From positions 124,803 to 188,802 of the forward strand of contig CACUVI010000023.1 of assembly GCA_902725215.1 (NCBI GenBank): a stretch of 64,000 bases of DNA. The letters run 5' to 3'. Positions 7,785 through 16,468 of the stretch are shown here, piece by piece (the first letter of the stretch is position 1; the number at the start of each line of letters is the position of its first letter). The notes beneath the pieces are model-generated. The model was not told the DNA's origin and searched no databases. It saw only the letters and a program-made list of their open reading frames with translations. The DNA comes from Rhodospirillaceae bacterium LM-1 (GTDB lineage: Bacteria; Pseudomonadota; Alphaproteobacteria; Rhodospirillales; WMHbin7). The position numbers and the translations under genes are program-made.

Positions 7785-9461
7785 TTATCCCTCTTTCGAC
7801 TGCTTCTCACGCATGGCGGCACCCAGAATGTCGCCCAACGAGGCACCCGAGTCGGCCGAGCCGTAATCGGCCATGGCCTGCTTCTCTTCCTCGATCTCGC
7901 GGGCCTTGACGGACAGCGTGAACTTGCGGCTCGACTTCTCGATGGCGGTGATCTTGGCGTCGATCTTTTCGCCGATGGCGAAACGCTCGGGCCTTTGATC
8001 GGCGCGGTCGCGAGCCAGTTCCACCTTGCGGATGAAGCCCGTAACGCCCTCGGTGATCTGCACCTCGATGCCGTTTTCCTGCACCTGGGTAACGGTGCCG
8101 GTGACCACATCGCCCTTCTTGAAGCTGGAAGCGGCGCCAGCAAACGGATCGCTGGTCAGCTGCTTGATGCCCAGGCTGATGCGCTCCTTCTCGACATCGA
8201 CGTCCAGCACCTTGCACTTGACGCGGTCGCCCTTCTTGAAGCCCTGCAGGGCCTGCTCGCCGGGCTTTTCCCAATCCAGGTCGGACAGGTGCACCATGCC
8301 GTCGATGTCGCCGGTCAGGCCCACGAACAGACCGAATTCGGTGATGTTCTTGACCTCGCCCTCGACTTCGCAGCCCACCGGGCACTTGTCCAGGAAGCCG
8401 CCCCACGGGTTTTCCATGGTCTGCTTCAGACCCAGCGAAATGCGGCGCTTGGCCGGATCGACATCCAGCACCATCACTTCCACTTCCTGCGAGGTGGAAA
8501 CGATCTTGCCCGGATGGACGTTCTTCTTGGTCCAGCTCATTTCGGAGACGTGGACCAATCCTTCGACGCCGGGTTCCAGCTCGACGAACGCGCCGTAGTC
8601 GGTGATGTTGGTGACGCGGCCCGTGTACTTGGCGCCCACCGGATACTTGGCGTCAACGCCTTCCCACGGATCGGCCTCAAGCTGCTTCATGCCCAGCGAG
8701 ATGCGCTGGGTTTCCGAGTTGAAGCGGATGACCTGCACCTTGACGCTCTGGCCGATGTGCAAGGCTTCCGACGGATGGTTGATGCGCTTCCAGGCGATGT
8801 CGGTGACGTGCAACAGGCCGTCCACGCCGCCCAGATCGACGAATGCGCCGTAGTCGGTGATGTTCTTGACCACGCCGTCCAGGATCTGGCCTTCCTTCAG
8901 GCTTTCGATCAGTTCCGAACGCTGCTCGGCGCGGGTCTCTTCCAGCACGGCGCGGCGCGAAACCACGATGTTGCCGCGTGAGCGGTCCATCTTCAGAATC
9001 TGGAAGGGCTGGGGGTTGCCCATCAAAGGCCCGATGTCGCGCACGGGGCGGATATCGACTTGGCTGCCCGGCAAGAAGGCCACGGCGCCCGACAGATCGA
9101 CGGTGAAGCCGCCCTTGACGCGCCCGAAAATGGTGCCGTTGACGCGCTGAGCCGCCGTGAATGCCTTCTCGAGAACGGTCCATGCCTCTTCGCGCTTGGC
9201 CTTTTCGCGAGACAGCATCACTTGGCCGTCGCGATCTTCATAGCGCTCGACGAAAACGTCGATCACGTCGCCGATCTTCACTTCGGGCGAGCGGCCGGGG
9301 GCTGCGAATTCCTTGGTGGCGATGCGGCCTTCACTCTTCAGGCCCACATCGATCATCGCCCAGTCGCCATCGACGGAGACGACGGTGCCCTTCAGCACTT
9401 GGCCTTCAAAGCCGCCTGTGCCAAAGGCTTCATTCAGGAGGTCAGCGAAATTCTCGGTCAT
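7785..9461 (-). CDS. rpsA: 30S ribosomal protein S1
   Basis: A protein of about 558 residues made of six S1 (OB-fold) repeats, each marked by patterns such as GxVxNITDYGAFVxLxG and GLVHVSEMSW. The length matches alphaproteobacterial S1. It binds mRNA and helps load it on the 30S subunit. The ATG at 9461 (MTENFADLL) is preferred; an ATG immediately upstream at 9464 is equally possible and a TTG at 9485 less so. AAAGGA lies about 12 bases upstream. The order aroA-cmk-rpsA is a classic conserved cluster. Confidence 0.97.
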   Translation of the reverse strand: MTENFADLLNEAFGTGGFEGQVLKGTVVSVDGDWAMIDVGLKSEGRIATKEFAAPGRSPEVKIGDVIDVFVERYEDRDGQVMLSREKAKREEAWTVLEKAFTAAQRVNGTIFGRVKGGFTVDLSGAVAFLPGSQVDIRPVRDIGPLMGNPQPFQILKMDRSRGNIVVSRRAVLEETRAEQRSELIESLKEGQILDGVVKNITDYGAFVDLGGVDGLLHVTDIAWKRINHPSEALHIGQSVKVQVIRFNSETQRISLGMKQLEADPWEGVDAKYPVGAKYTGRVTNITDYGAFVELEPGVEGLVHVSEMSWTKKNVHPGKIVSTSQEVEVMVLDVDPAKRRISLGLKQTMENPWGGFLDKCPVGCEVEGEVKNITEFGLFVGLTGDIDGMVHLSDLDWEKPGEQALQGFKKGDRVKCKVLDVDVEKERISLGIKQLTSDPFAGAASSFKKGDVVTGTVTQVQENGIEVQITEGVTGFIRKVELARDRADQRPERFAIGEKIDAKITAIEKSSRKFTLSVKAREIEEEKQAMADYGSADSGASLGDILGAAMREKQSKEG

Positions 9462-9551
9462 CATATTACGGGGTAGTCCTTTCAAACGTCGCTATCCAGG
9501 CCAACCGGTTGTCTCCGGCGGTCTTGGTCATGTTCGCGGATGAAACGATTT

Positions 9552-10178
9552 TCAGCCGCGCGTTCTTTCTGAAATGGTGTCGAGCGCTGCCCTGAAGGCT
9601 GCATCTGCATCGAGCTTGGTGGTATCGAGAACCACAGCGTCGGGCGCTGGCACCAGCGGGGCGACGGAGCGGGAACTGTCCCTTTCGTCGCGCTCGCGCA
9701 TTTCTTCTAGAACGCGCGCGTATATAGAGGATTCCCCGCGTTCAAGCAACTCTTTATGCCTTCGCTCGGCGCGGGCCTCGGACGAAGCCGTGACGAAAAT
9801 CTTAACATTGGCCTCCGGGCAGACCACCGTGCCGATGTCGCGCCCATCCAGAACAGCCCCCTTGGCTGGGGAAGGAGGGTGGCTTGCGAATTTGCGTTGG
9901 AATTCAAGCAATTGGGCGCGAACATCGGGGATGCTGGCGACTTTCGAAGCCGCTTGGCCGCCTTCTTCGGTGCGTAGATCTGGGGCTTTCAGGTCGTCCG
10001 GCGTCAACATCTGGGCGGCCTTGACGGGGTCCAATCCTTCCCGTTTCGCCTTCATGCCGACGGCGCGATAAATCAGCCCGGTATCCAAATAGGCCAGATT
10101 CAGATGGGTCGCCAGCCGCCGGGCCAAGGTTCCCTTGCCCGCAGCCGCCGGGCCGTCGATGGCGATGATGAAGGTCAT
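9552..10178 (-). CDS. cmk: Cytidylate kinase
   Basis: A protein of about 208 residues that phosphorylates CMP/dCMP with ATP. The P-loop [13 protein letters not shown] is at the N terminus, with GRDIGTVV and the Arg-rich [11 protein letters not shown] lid segment further on. The ATG at 10178 gives the usual short N terminus ([10 protein letters not shown]). An alternative GTG at 10184 would overlap the aroA stop. It sits between aroA and rpsA as in many proteobacteria. Confidence 0.96.
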   Translation of the reverse strand: MTFIIAIDGPAAAGKGTLARRLATHLNLAYLDTGLIYRAVGMKAKREGLDPVKAAQMLTPDDLKAPDLRTEEGGQAASKVASIPDVRAQLLEFQRKFASHPPSPAKGAVLDGRDIGTVVCPEANVKIFVTASSEARAERRHKELLERGESSIYARVLEEMRERDERDSSRSVAPLVPAPDAVVLDTTKLDADAAFRAALDTISERTRG

Positions 10179-10180
10179 GG

Positions 10181-11560
10181 TCACTCACTGTCCCTTTTCG
10201 CCATGCCCGAACTTGCTTGCGGGCCGTCCTCCGTGATCTTCGCGCCAAGCCCATTCATCAGTTCCACGAAACCGGGAAAGCTGGTGGCGATGGCCCGTCC
10301 ATCGTCGATTCGCATCGGCTGGCGCGAGGCTAGGCCCAGCACCAGAAAGCTCATGGCGATGCGGTGATCGAGATTGGCTTCGATCAAAGCGCCGCCCTGA
10401 GGCGCCCCCAATCCATGCACGATCAGGTCGTCGCCTTCCACCTCGACCGCCACGCCCGCCTTGGCCAAGCCATTCGCCATGGCGGTCAGACGGTCGCTCT
10501 CCTTCACCTTCAATTCCTTTAAGCCCATCATGCGCGTCGTGCCTTCGGCGAAGGCAGCGGCCACAGCCAGGATGGGATATTCGTCGATCATCGAAGGGGC
10601 GCGCTCGGGCGGCACGGTCACGCCCTTCAGGCGGCAGGACCGGACGACCAGATCAGCCACCGGTTCGCCCGACATTTCCCTGGCGTTGGTCAATTGGATG
10701 TCCGCTCCCATTTCCCGCAAGGTTTCGTAAAGACCGAAACGCAAAGGATTGGTGCCGACATTGGGCAGGGTGATTTCCGATTCGGGCACGATCAGGGCGG
10801 CCACGGCGGGAAAGGCGGCCGAGGAAGGATCGGCGGGCACCAGGATATGGCGGCCTGTCAGTTCGGGGAATCCATGCAGGGTGATGGCGCGTCCGCCCCT
10901 GGGGCCGGGGCCGACATCGACCTTGGCGCCGAAATGGCGCAGCATGCGCTCGGAATGGTCGCGGGTGGGTTCGGGTTCGATGACCGTGGTGGTGCCGGGC
11001 GTGTTCAGGCCCGCCAGCAAAATCGCCGATTTCACCTGGGCCGAGGCCACGGGCAGTTCATAGACGATGGGCAGCGGGGCATCGGTGCCCGCCACGGCCA
11101 ACGGCGGGCGACTGCCCGAGCGGGCCAGTACGCGCGCCCCCATGCGCTCCAGGGGTTCGGCCACGCGCTTCATCGGGCGTCGGCACAAGCTGGCGTCGCC
11201 GGTAAAGAAGGCGGTAAAGGGGTGGCTGGCCACCAAACCCATCACCAGACGCATGCCGGTTCCTGCATTGCCCATGTCGAGCAGGGTTTCCGGCTCGGTC
11301 AGGCCGCCCACGCCGCGGCCCCAAAGACGCCAGACTCCGTCCTGCCCGCGCTCTGCCTTGGCCCCCATGGCCCGCATGGCCGCGGCCGTTGCCAGGACGT
11401 CGTCGCCCTCTAGCAGACCTTCGACGGTCGTTTCGCCCACGGCCAGGGCGCCCAGCATCAAGGCCCGGTGCGAAACGGATTTATCCCCGGGAACGCGGAC
11501 GGTTCCCTGAAGGCGGGGGGAGGCGGATGAAGACAGGGGCAGGGGGCTGATTGGGGTCAT
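10181..11560 (-). CDS. aroA: 3-phosphoshikimate 1-carboxyvinyltransferase (EPSP synthase)
   Basis: A 459-residue enzyme of the shikimate pathway joining shikimate-3-phosphate and PEP. Signature segments include [16 protein letters not shown] near the N terminus, [12 protein letters not shown], and [15 protein letters not shown] near the C terminus. The glyphosate-site segment reads GNAGTGMRL. The frame stays open upstream but the start at 11560 (MTPISPLP) matches the family length; the upstream part is antisense to the divergent gene. The stop overlaps or abuts the cmk start, so the two are probably coupled. Confidence 0.95.
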   Translation of the reverse strand: MTPISPLPLSSSASPRLQGTVRVPGDKSVSHRALMLGALAVGETTVEGLLEGDDVLATAAAMRAMGAKAERGQDGVWRLWGRGVGGLTEPETLLDMGNAGTGMRLVMGLVASHPFTAFFTGDASLCRRPMKRVAEPLERMGARVLARSGSRPPLAVAGTDAPLPIVYELPVASAQVKSAILLAGLNTPGTTTVIEPEPTRDHSERMLRHFGAKVDVGPGPRGGRAITLHGFPELTGRHILVPADPSSAAFPAVAALIVPESEITLPNVGTNPLRFGLYETLREMGADIQLTNAREMSGEPVADLVVRSCRLKGVTVPPERAPSMIDEYPILAVAAAFAEGTTRMMGLKELKVKESDRLTAMANGLAKAGVAVEVEGDDLIVHGLGAPQGGALIEANLDHRIAMSFLVLGLASRQPMRIDDGRAIATSFPGFVELMNGLGAKITEDGPQASSGMAKRDSE

Positions 11561-11689
11561 TTCCGGCTTGGCTTTGTTGGTTTGGTGATAATGCTTTTGA
11601 CACACCGCGCTTAACGTGGCAAATGGCCCTTGCGGATCGCCCTGCCGGGGCGGCGCTATTTGAAGACCGGACTCGACGGAGGAGCAAGC

Positions 11690-12061
11690 GTGGCCAAGCC
11701 TGAATGGGGAACGAAACGCATCTGCCCAAGCTGCGGCTGCAAGTTCTACGATATGCAGCACACGCCTTGTGTGTGCCCCAAATGCGAAACCAAGTTCGAC
11801 CCGGCGCAGGCTTTGCGCGGCAGCAGGAAGGCCGCCGCCGCAGCAGCCGCCGCCGAAAAGGAAAAAGCCAAGAGCGCCAAGGCCAAGCTGGCCGCGGTTG
11901 CCATCGAGGCCGAGGATGTCGTGGGCGTAGCCCTTGAAGGCGACGAGGTCGAGGAAGAGGGCGACGAAATCCTGGAAGACGCCTCGGACCTGGGCGAGGA
12001 CGACGACGATATGGCCGAGGTCATGGAGCATATTGACGAAGAAGGCGACGCAGAACCCTAA
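11690..12061 (+). CDS. FYDLN-acid zinc-ribbon protein (TIGR02300 family)
   Basis: A 123-residue protein with an N-terminal zinc ribbon ([12 protein letters not shown]...CVCPKCE, four Cys in two pairs), an Ala/Lys-rich helix, and a very acidic C-terminal tail. This layout matches the alphaproteobacterial family described by its FYDLN-like motif and acid tail; here the motif reads FYDMQ. The GTG start at 11690 has GGAGGAG a few bases upstream. It is divergent from aroA. Molecular function is unknown; a nucleic-acid or ribosome-related role is a guess. Confidence 0.85.
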   Translation: MAKPEWGTKRICPSCGCKFYDMQHTPCVCPKCETKFDPAQALRGSRKAAAAAAAAEKEKAKSAKAKLAAVAIEAEDVVGVALEGDEVEEEGDEILEDASDLGEDDDDMAEVMEHIDEEGDAEP

Positions 12062-12070
12062 AAGGCTTGG

Positions 12071-12098
12071 TTTTTGGGGCTTCCCAGCGCCCCAAAAA
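12071..12098. terminator. Hairpin terminator after the zinc-ribbon gene
   Basis: A perfect 10-bp stem TTTTTGGGGC / GCCCCAAAAA with an 8-base loop, starting 10 bases after the stop. The A/T ends of the stem make it usable on either strand. Confidence 0.65.
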
Positions 12099-12196
12099 AC
12101 TTCTTGCGCAGGGGGGGGGAAGTTTCTATGTTCCACCCCCACGATTCATGTCCCCTTTGGATTCCCGGCATATAGGGATTTCAAGGTGGCGGCATC

Positions 12197-12276
<80 letters not shown>

Positions 12277-12280
12277 AAAG

Positions 12281-12315
12281 AAGGGCTTAGCTGATATCAG
12301 CTAAGCCCTTTTTCT
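12281..12315 (+). terminator. Terminator downstream of tRNA-Ala
   Basis: A perfect palindrome AAGGGCTTAGCTGAT / ATCAGCTAAGCCCTT is followed by a T-rich tract. It lies just inside the left end of the island and so was probably delivered with it. Confidence 0.8.
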
Positions 12316-12376
12316 TTGCCCGAACGCATGGGGCACTAACCGGGGCACAAGGAAATTTTGGTCGTGAAGGGGGCCG

Positions 12377-13792
12377 TTATCCGAACTTTTGTAACCTTGC
12401 TGCGCCTTCCGTGGCTGTTTGATTGAAAAAGCTTTCAAGGACTTGCCGGTGTTCACCCAGGCAGTTTCCGCTTAACGTCTTGATGCCGAGGAGCGCTTGG
12501 GTTTTAGCATTTGCTTTCAGGGTTAGCTTTTGAACCGGGCCGGTATGATGACACAATGTGTTGTCCCCTGCCTGGACCCAGAAATAGGGAACGTCTCTTG
12601 CCGTCATGTCGCCCCACTCGGCGGCAACGGTGGCTTCTATGGGGCGTTTCTCAAGAAAAGATCCAGAAGACAAAAAACCGTTCTTGACGCCGTTGATCCA
12701 GAATTCATGGCCGAACAGGCAGGGAAGGTTCAACGTATGAATGACCGAGGCGTAGTGGCGTGTCTTGCGGACCAGGAAGCGAATTCTGAAATCATCTTCA
12801 ACAATTGTGCCGATGATATCGCCAACCAAATCCTTCTTTCGCTCAAACCACAGGATTGTCATCTCGTAACCAGCAAGGAAAATATCTCGATAATCGGCTG
12901 GATCGGCAAGCCTGCCTGTCGAAGGTTCCTTGATGCGATTAGTGTTGTCTTTGACAGACTTATAGTAGCCGAGGGTGCCGTCCCGGCAAAGATTAAGGCC
13001 CATGGAAAACATTGGAGTTATGGATGTATCTCCACCTCGCAGGGCGGAGAAATGATGGTCGTGACTGAGTAAACCCGTATTCCTTAGGCGGGTGGGGGCG
13101 TCTTCGCTCTCGAAATGATACAGCATGCATTCCGGGTCGATGATGACAGGCAACCCTTTCCACACCAGAACATTCTCAAGATGCAAATCCACCATTCGCA
13201 AACAATAGGCCGCTGCCGTCAAGGCGCCGGATGCGAACATGAATGCATCAAGATCATAGGCCGTTCCCTTGAAGGGGGCGAGGTAAGGAAGAAAATACCA
13301 GCGGTGACCCGGGTCGGCGATCATCGGCGGTGGGGTCATGTCAATCCCGATGCCTTGCGATAATTGCCTTAATACTTCTGCTAGAAGCATGTATGGGCGG
13401 GGATCGGCGAACTTCGCAACATGTGGCCCTGCCGGATGGTGAATAAGCAAAGGTCGCTGCGCTCCGCAATGGGAGTCCTCGGCCAAATTTTGAAAAGCCA
13501 GCGGTTCACTGTGGGCACCAAAAGTTTGCATAACCGCCAAGGAAACCTTACTCAGAAAATTTGTCAGCTTATGGATGCGTTTTTCGACAACATCTGCAAT
13601 ATAGGCATCGGAATCCATTTCCCAGTCGGCAAGCCCTTGGAGGTAGGCCCCTGGAGCATTCTTGAGCTGTTGTGTCGGCAGGATGATGTTTGTTAGGTCT
13701 TCTGCCAAAAGGCGTTTGACGGAGCCTGGATCAAGTCCCGCTATCAACGGCAGTTCAACGCCGTACCGCGACAGGTCAAGTTCCGGGATCAT
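12377..13792 (-). CDS. Stand-alone LanM-type lanthipeptide dehydratase domain (DUF4135-like)
   Basis: A 471-residue protein resembling the dehydratase (kinase-lyase) half of class II lanthipeptide synthetases. The kinase-type set is intact: Lys127 in an N-lobe strand, then Asp202, His204 and Asn207 in the D-x-H-x-x-N motif, and Asp219 and Glu221 in the D-x-E motif. These spacings equal those I recall for CylM (347, 349, 352, 364, 366). Arg338 and Thr344 match the elimination residues recalled as Arg506 and Thr512. NTGLL (238-242) and ARDVPYF (398-404) are further LanM-like segments. It ends where LanM continues into the LanC cyclase domain, which is absent. It is the last gene of the operon, 15 bases after the GNAT gene, with GGGAG upstream. 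It should phosphorylate and eliminate Ser/Thr of a peptide substrate. Confidence 0.8.
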   Translation of the reverse strand: MIPELDLSRYGVELPLIAGLDPGSVKRLLAEDLTNIILPTQQLKNAPGAYLQGLADWEMDSDAYIADVVEKRIHKLTNFLSKVSLAVMQTFGAHSEPLAFQNLAEDSHCGAQRPLLIHHPAGPHVAKFADPRPYMLLAEVLRQLSQGIGIDMTPPPMIADPGHRWYFLPYLAPFKGTAYDLDAFMFASGALTAAAYCLRMVDLHLENVLVWKGLPVIIDPECMLYHFESEDAPTRLRNTGLLSHDHHFSALRGGDTSITPMFSMGLNLCRDGTLGYYKSVKDNTNRIKEPSTGRLADPADYRDIFLAGYEMTILWFERKKDLVGDIIGTIVEDDFRIRFLVRKTRHYASVIHTLNLPCLFGHEFWINGVKNGFLSSGSFLEKRPIEATVAAEWGDMTARDVPYFWVQAGDNTLCHHTGPVQKLTLKANAKTQALLGIKTLSGNCLGEHRQVLESFFNQTATEGAARLQKFG

Positions 13793-13807
13793 TGCCTCAA
13801 ACTCCCA

Positions 13808-14671
13808 TCAGGTAATTGGCTTGCGGCTGCAAGCAACCAGCATGGGGCGGGGACGAATGCCACAGGAAGCAAACATCTCAGCATAAGGCTTGAACGTCTC
13901 TGCATAAATCGTCGTATTGCGGAAATGGTAAAGAACCGTTTTCAACAAGGCGGTTCCAATTCCCTTTCGCTGCCAATCCGGATGGACGCACAACTCAGCT
14001 ATCCAGGTCGTTGTGCTGCCGTCGCTCATGACGCGGGCAAGGCCTACGAGTTGGTCTTGGGCAAAGGCGAAGATGCCGTGTATTCCCTCGCCAAAGCTTT
14101 GCGAGAGAGCGATGGAAGACATACCTCCGAAATCGGTTGCTTCGTAGACCTCAAGGACGTGTTGCCAGTCGACGCCCGTTATATCTGAGTTGATTCGAAT
14201 TCCGTCAGGAAGGGCAGGAGGTTCGGGCTGCGGCTGCTTTCCTTCTCCGGTCGCGCAGGCGACCAATTTGTCCTTTGGTTTGACGCCGCACTTTTCGAAG
14301 AATCCAACCTGGGATGGGAAGCTTTCCGCATAAAGCGCGGTATGCGCCAAATGTGAATCAATCCTGGCCATTAATTCACGTCCAACACCCTGGCGCTGCC
14401 AATCTGGATGAACGCAAATTTCCGACAGCCAGCTACAGAATAGATCGTCGCTGAAAGCGCGAGCGAAACCGACAAGCTGGTCGTTGTCATATGCGAAGAT
14501 GGCGTGGGTTCCGGGGCCGAAGTGGCGCGCCAGATAGTCGGGATTGGCGCTTTCCGGCAGGTAATCTTCGGCCTCTCCGAAACCCACGGCATCCATGAGC
14601 GCGATGAAGGAGGCAAAGTCCAAGCGTGAGAAATTGTTTGTCCATTCAAGAGACACGATTGATTGGGGCAC
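13808..14671 (-). CDS. Tandem GNAT-domain N-acyltransferase
   Basis: A 287-residue protein containing two GNAT domains of similar sequence, about residues 1-140 and 155-283, joined by a Pro-rich linker. Each keeps the acyl-CoA pyrophosphate loop: QRQGVG (92-97) and QRKGIG (234-239), each inside a CVHPDWQR context, so the domains arose by duplication. Both also end with an ACSR/ACAT-like strand. The start is GTG with AGGAG 8 bases upstream. It lies between the small-protein gene and the LanM-type dehydratase gene, with gaps of 23 and 15 bases, so it is probably a tailoring enzyme of the same pathway. Self-protection by acetylation is the main alternative. Confidence 0.85.
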   Translation of the reverse strand: MPQSIVSLEWTNNFSRLDFASFIALMDAVGFGEAEDYLPESANPDYLARHFGPGTHAIFAYDNDQLVGFARAFSDDLFCSWLSEICVHPDWQRQGVGRELMARIDSHLAHTALYAESFPSQVGFFEKCGVKPKDKLVACATGEGKQPQPEPPALPDGIRINSDITGVDWQHVLEVYEATDFGGMSSIALSQSFGEGIHGIFAFAQDQLVGLARVMSDGSTTTWIAELCVHPDWQRKGIGTALLKTVLYHFRNTTIYAETFKPYAEMFASCGIRPRPMLVACSRKPIT

Positions 14672-14694
14672 GACTTAATCTCCTATTCAGATGC

Positions 14695-15021
14695 TCAGGG
14701 CATAATGTCGCATGTGCCCGTGGCGCGACATTTGTACGTCGTATCGGCGCCATCGGGCGAGTAGCTGGACAAAGAATTGTACCGGTTGAAATTGTCCAGA
14801 AGGCTGCGGGCATTGATCGGCGGCTTGGCGGATGGAAAACGCCCGAATCCTAGGGGGGAACTCAGGCCGTTACTGCTCCCACCAGGATACGTGCGACGGA
14901 ATGTCTCAGACACGAAAGCCCTATAGGCATCATATTCGGGATGGCGGTCATCCCAGTAGCGCTTGTCGGCCACGAGGGCTTTCAATTCCTTTTCGGAGCG
15001 TGGATATGGTATGCCGTACAT
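14695..15021 (-). CDS. Candidate RiPP precursor peptide, 108 residues
   Basis: A small protein heading the island operon, with AGGAG 7 bases before its ATG. Residues about 9-45 form a charged amphipathic, helix-prone leader-like region (ELKALVADKRYW...AFVSETFRRTYP), followed by Gly47-Gly48. The remaining 60 residues are rich in Ser, Thr, Asn, Pro and Gly and contain the only two cysteines, Cys98 and Cys104, near the C terminus (TTYKCRATGTCDIMP). Leader, double glycine and a Ser/Thr/Cys tail beside a LanM-type dehydratase fit a lanthipeptide-like precursor, although it is long for one. The leader helix also reminds me of DPRYW-type motifs in small phage proteins, so a phage-derived small protein is the alternative. 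A TATACT -10-like hexamer lies at 15080-15085 on the minus strand. Confidence 0.65.
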   Translation of the reverse strand: MYGIPYPRSEKELKALVADKRYWDDRHPEYDAYRAFVSETFRRTYPGGSSNGLSSPLGFGRFPSAKPPINARSLLDNFNRYNSLSSYSPDGADTTYKCRATGTCDIMP

Positions 15022-15182
15022 GTCAATTCTCCTATGGTTGTTTATGTGCGTGTCGCCAGCGTAAAGAGAGCGGAAAACGAGTATATACAAGGAATATGAG
15101 CCGAAACACATAGGAAAATATACGTAGAATATAAATGCATGCGCACAAAATACTATCACGGAATTATGTCATTCCTTGGTTG

Positions 15183-15231
15183 ATGGCATTCAAGAGGTCG
15201 TCGGTTCGATTCCGATTGGCTCCACCAAATA
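15183..15231 (+). repeat. 49-bp direct repeat, right copy (tRNA-Ala 3' half)
   Basis: This copy is identical to 12228-12276. Only the tRNA 3' half is present, so it is not a functional tRNA; it marks the right end of the island. Confidence 0.9.
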
Positions 15232-15232
15232 G

Positions 15233-15270
15233 GAAAGCCCGGTCAGAGATGACCGGGCTTTCTTGCTTTT
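15233..15270 (+). terminator. Terminator, probably the original one of tRNA-Ala
   Basis: A perfect 13-bp stem GAAAGCCCGGTCA / TGACCGGGCTTTC with a GAGA loop, followed by TTGCTTTT, sits immediately after the right repeat. Before the insertion it would have directly followed the tRNA gene. Confidence 0.8.
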
Positions 15271-15381
15271 CAGACGTTCGTGAAACTTGTCGGCTGTCTC
15301 GGGATGCACGGAGGTCGGCGCCGCACCCAACTTGCGGATTATCCGCCAAGGGATCTTTGAGAGGCCAGGAACCTGTCGGTT

Positions 15382-15564
15382 CTATTTCTCCAACACGTCC
15401 CTGACGGCATCCTTAACGCCGCCGATGGCGTTCTGAACCTTGCCCATGGCCTTATCGTCTTTTCCGTCGGCAACCATCTTGCTGTCGCCAAGGGCGTTGC
15501 CCACCGCAATCTTGACGGAGCCTTTGGCCTGTTTGGCAGAACCTGCGATGCGATCTTTGTCCAT
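15382..15564 (-). CDS. CsbD-family stress response protein
   Basis: A 60-residue hydrophilic protein with the CsbD pattern: MDKDRIAGSAKQAKGSVK at the N terminus and repeated charged helices with AVGNALGD and KVQNAIGG. CsbD-like proteins are general-stress proteins of unknown mechanism. The next gene upstream on the same strand (15620-15844) is a small two-helix membrane protein that may share its stress regulation. Confidence 0.88.
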   Translation of the reverse strand: MDKDRIAGSAKQAKGSVKIAVGNALGDSKMVADGKDDKAMGKVQNAIGGVKDAVRDVLEK

Positions 15565-15619
15565 TTTCAGTTCCTTTGCGATTGTTGCTGCGATTGTGGA
15601 AGATCGGGTCCGCGCTCCG

Positions 15620-15844
15620 TTACGCTTTCCTGTAAAAGCCGCCGCCCAGCAAGACGATGCCCAGAATCAGCACGCCTACGGCGGCGGCTGGCGGTATGGA
15701 ATGCGACGTGCTTTCCGTGGTCTCAATTTTCAGATCACCCAGCTTGGCCACTTCCGTGGTTTCGCTTGTGGTGAAATAGGGAATGGCGAGACCCAGCACG
15801 CCAAGAACGGCCAGGACCAGCCCGGCAGCCATCAGCTTACTCAT
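15620..15844 (-). CDS. Small membrane protein with two transmembrane helices
   Basis: A 74-residue protein with a hydrophobic N-terminal helix (about 5-23), a polar loop rich in Thr and Glu, and a second helix (about 51-69) ending in FYRKA. It resembles small DUF3185-like membrane proteins often seen with stress genes, but I am not sure of the family. It is 55 bases upstream of the CsbD-like gene. Confidence 0.7.
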   Translation of the reverse strand: MSKLMAAGLVLAVLGVLGLAIPYFTTSETTEVAKLGDLKIETTESTSHSIPPAAAVGVLILGIVLLGGGFYRKA

Positions 15845-16232
15845 TGTCTTTCTCCTAGAGATGATCGTCTGAATCGAAACCGTTAAGCGGCATCGATTGA
15901 AGGCGTGAACCTTTAAAGATCGCCCTCATAAATTCCGGCATGCGGAATTTCGAGTTCACGGTTTTTTCAGACGGCATTTTTCTCATGCTCATCCTAGCAG
16001 TGTCGACCCGTCTTGGAGCGGGTCGGAATATACCCAAGCTGTGCGCGCCAAGGCCCAGATGCTTTGCTCCAATCGCTTGCGTATATTCCGCAAGGTCTGC
16101 AAGCCCATTTTTCCGCTGATTCTGTTACAATCAGTCATGCATTCATATCGCCGCTCCAGGATGATCGGCGCGGTTCAGATGAATCGAGCTTTTCCGGATC
16201 AGAACCGGACACAAGCCGCATTGGAGAGTCTC
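15845..16232. other. Gene-poor stretch
   Basis: I see no convincing gene here. One hairpin CGACCCG...CGGGTCG lies near 16002-16023. Short open frames continue into the next gene but lack ribosome-binding sites at their upstream starts. Confidence 0.5.
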
Positions 16233-16466
16233 ATGGAAGAAGTCACGCCGTTTCAATTGAGCCGGATTTATGCCAGCGGCTGGAATGAAGGCAGGAAATT
16301 CGCCCTGGAAGACATCTCTGAAGTTGCTGGCTTGGTCAGAAAGTTGAATCCGCATCAGTCGCCTGCCGAACAGGAACGTTGGAACCAGGGATTTCGCGAT
16401 GCGGTTTTCAACGATAATGGCGGCGCGACGACTTTTCGTCGCTCGCACTTCACCTCAGGAGGATAA
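16233..16466 (+). CDS. Small protein resembling ribosome modulation factor
   Basis: A protein of about 77 residues. The segments YASGWNEGRKF and NPHQSPAEQERWNQGFRDAV recall the two halves of ribosome modulation factor (a GY-x-x-G-x-x-G helix, then NPY...W-x-x-GW-x-x-A), with a longer insert between them. RMF dimerises and silences 70S ribosomes in stationary phase. The ATG at 16233 is chosen for GGAG six bases upstream; earlier in-frame ATGs exist at 16137 and 16161. The stop is 2 bases from the start of the next small gene. Confidence 0.55.
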   Translation: MEEVTPFQLSRIYASGWNEGRKFALEDISEVAGLVRKLNPHQSPAEQERWNQGFRDAVFNDNGGATTFRRSHFTSGG

Positions 16467-16468
16467 AC

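Larger units (their letters stand above)
12277..15231. mobile_element. Small genomic island at tRNA-Ala (about 2.95 kb)
   Basis: The segment lies between two identical 49-bp copies of the tRNA-Ala 3' half. It holds a leftward three-gene operon (small protein, tandem GNAT, LanM-type dehydratase) and a more AT-rich, gene-free right end. No integrase, transposase, toxin-antitoxin pair or transporter is visible inside it, so it is either a reduced remnant or was mobilised in trans. The left end supplies a new terminator to the tRNA gene. Confidence 0.8.

Noticed and set aside
11561-12142. Upstream extension of the aroA frame
   Set aside because: The extension runs antisense through the zinc-ribbon gene and would make aroA far longer than its family.
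15164-15349. A short leftward reading frame across the right repeat, giving a GANRNRTDDLLNA-like peptide
   Set aside because: This is the well-known false translation of the antisense of a tRNA-Ala 3' half, not a gene.
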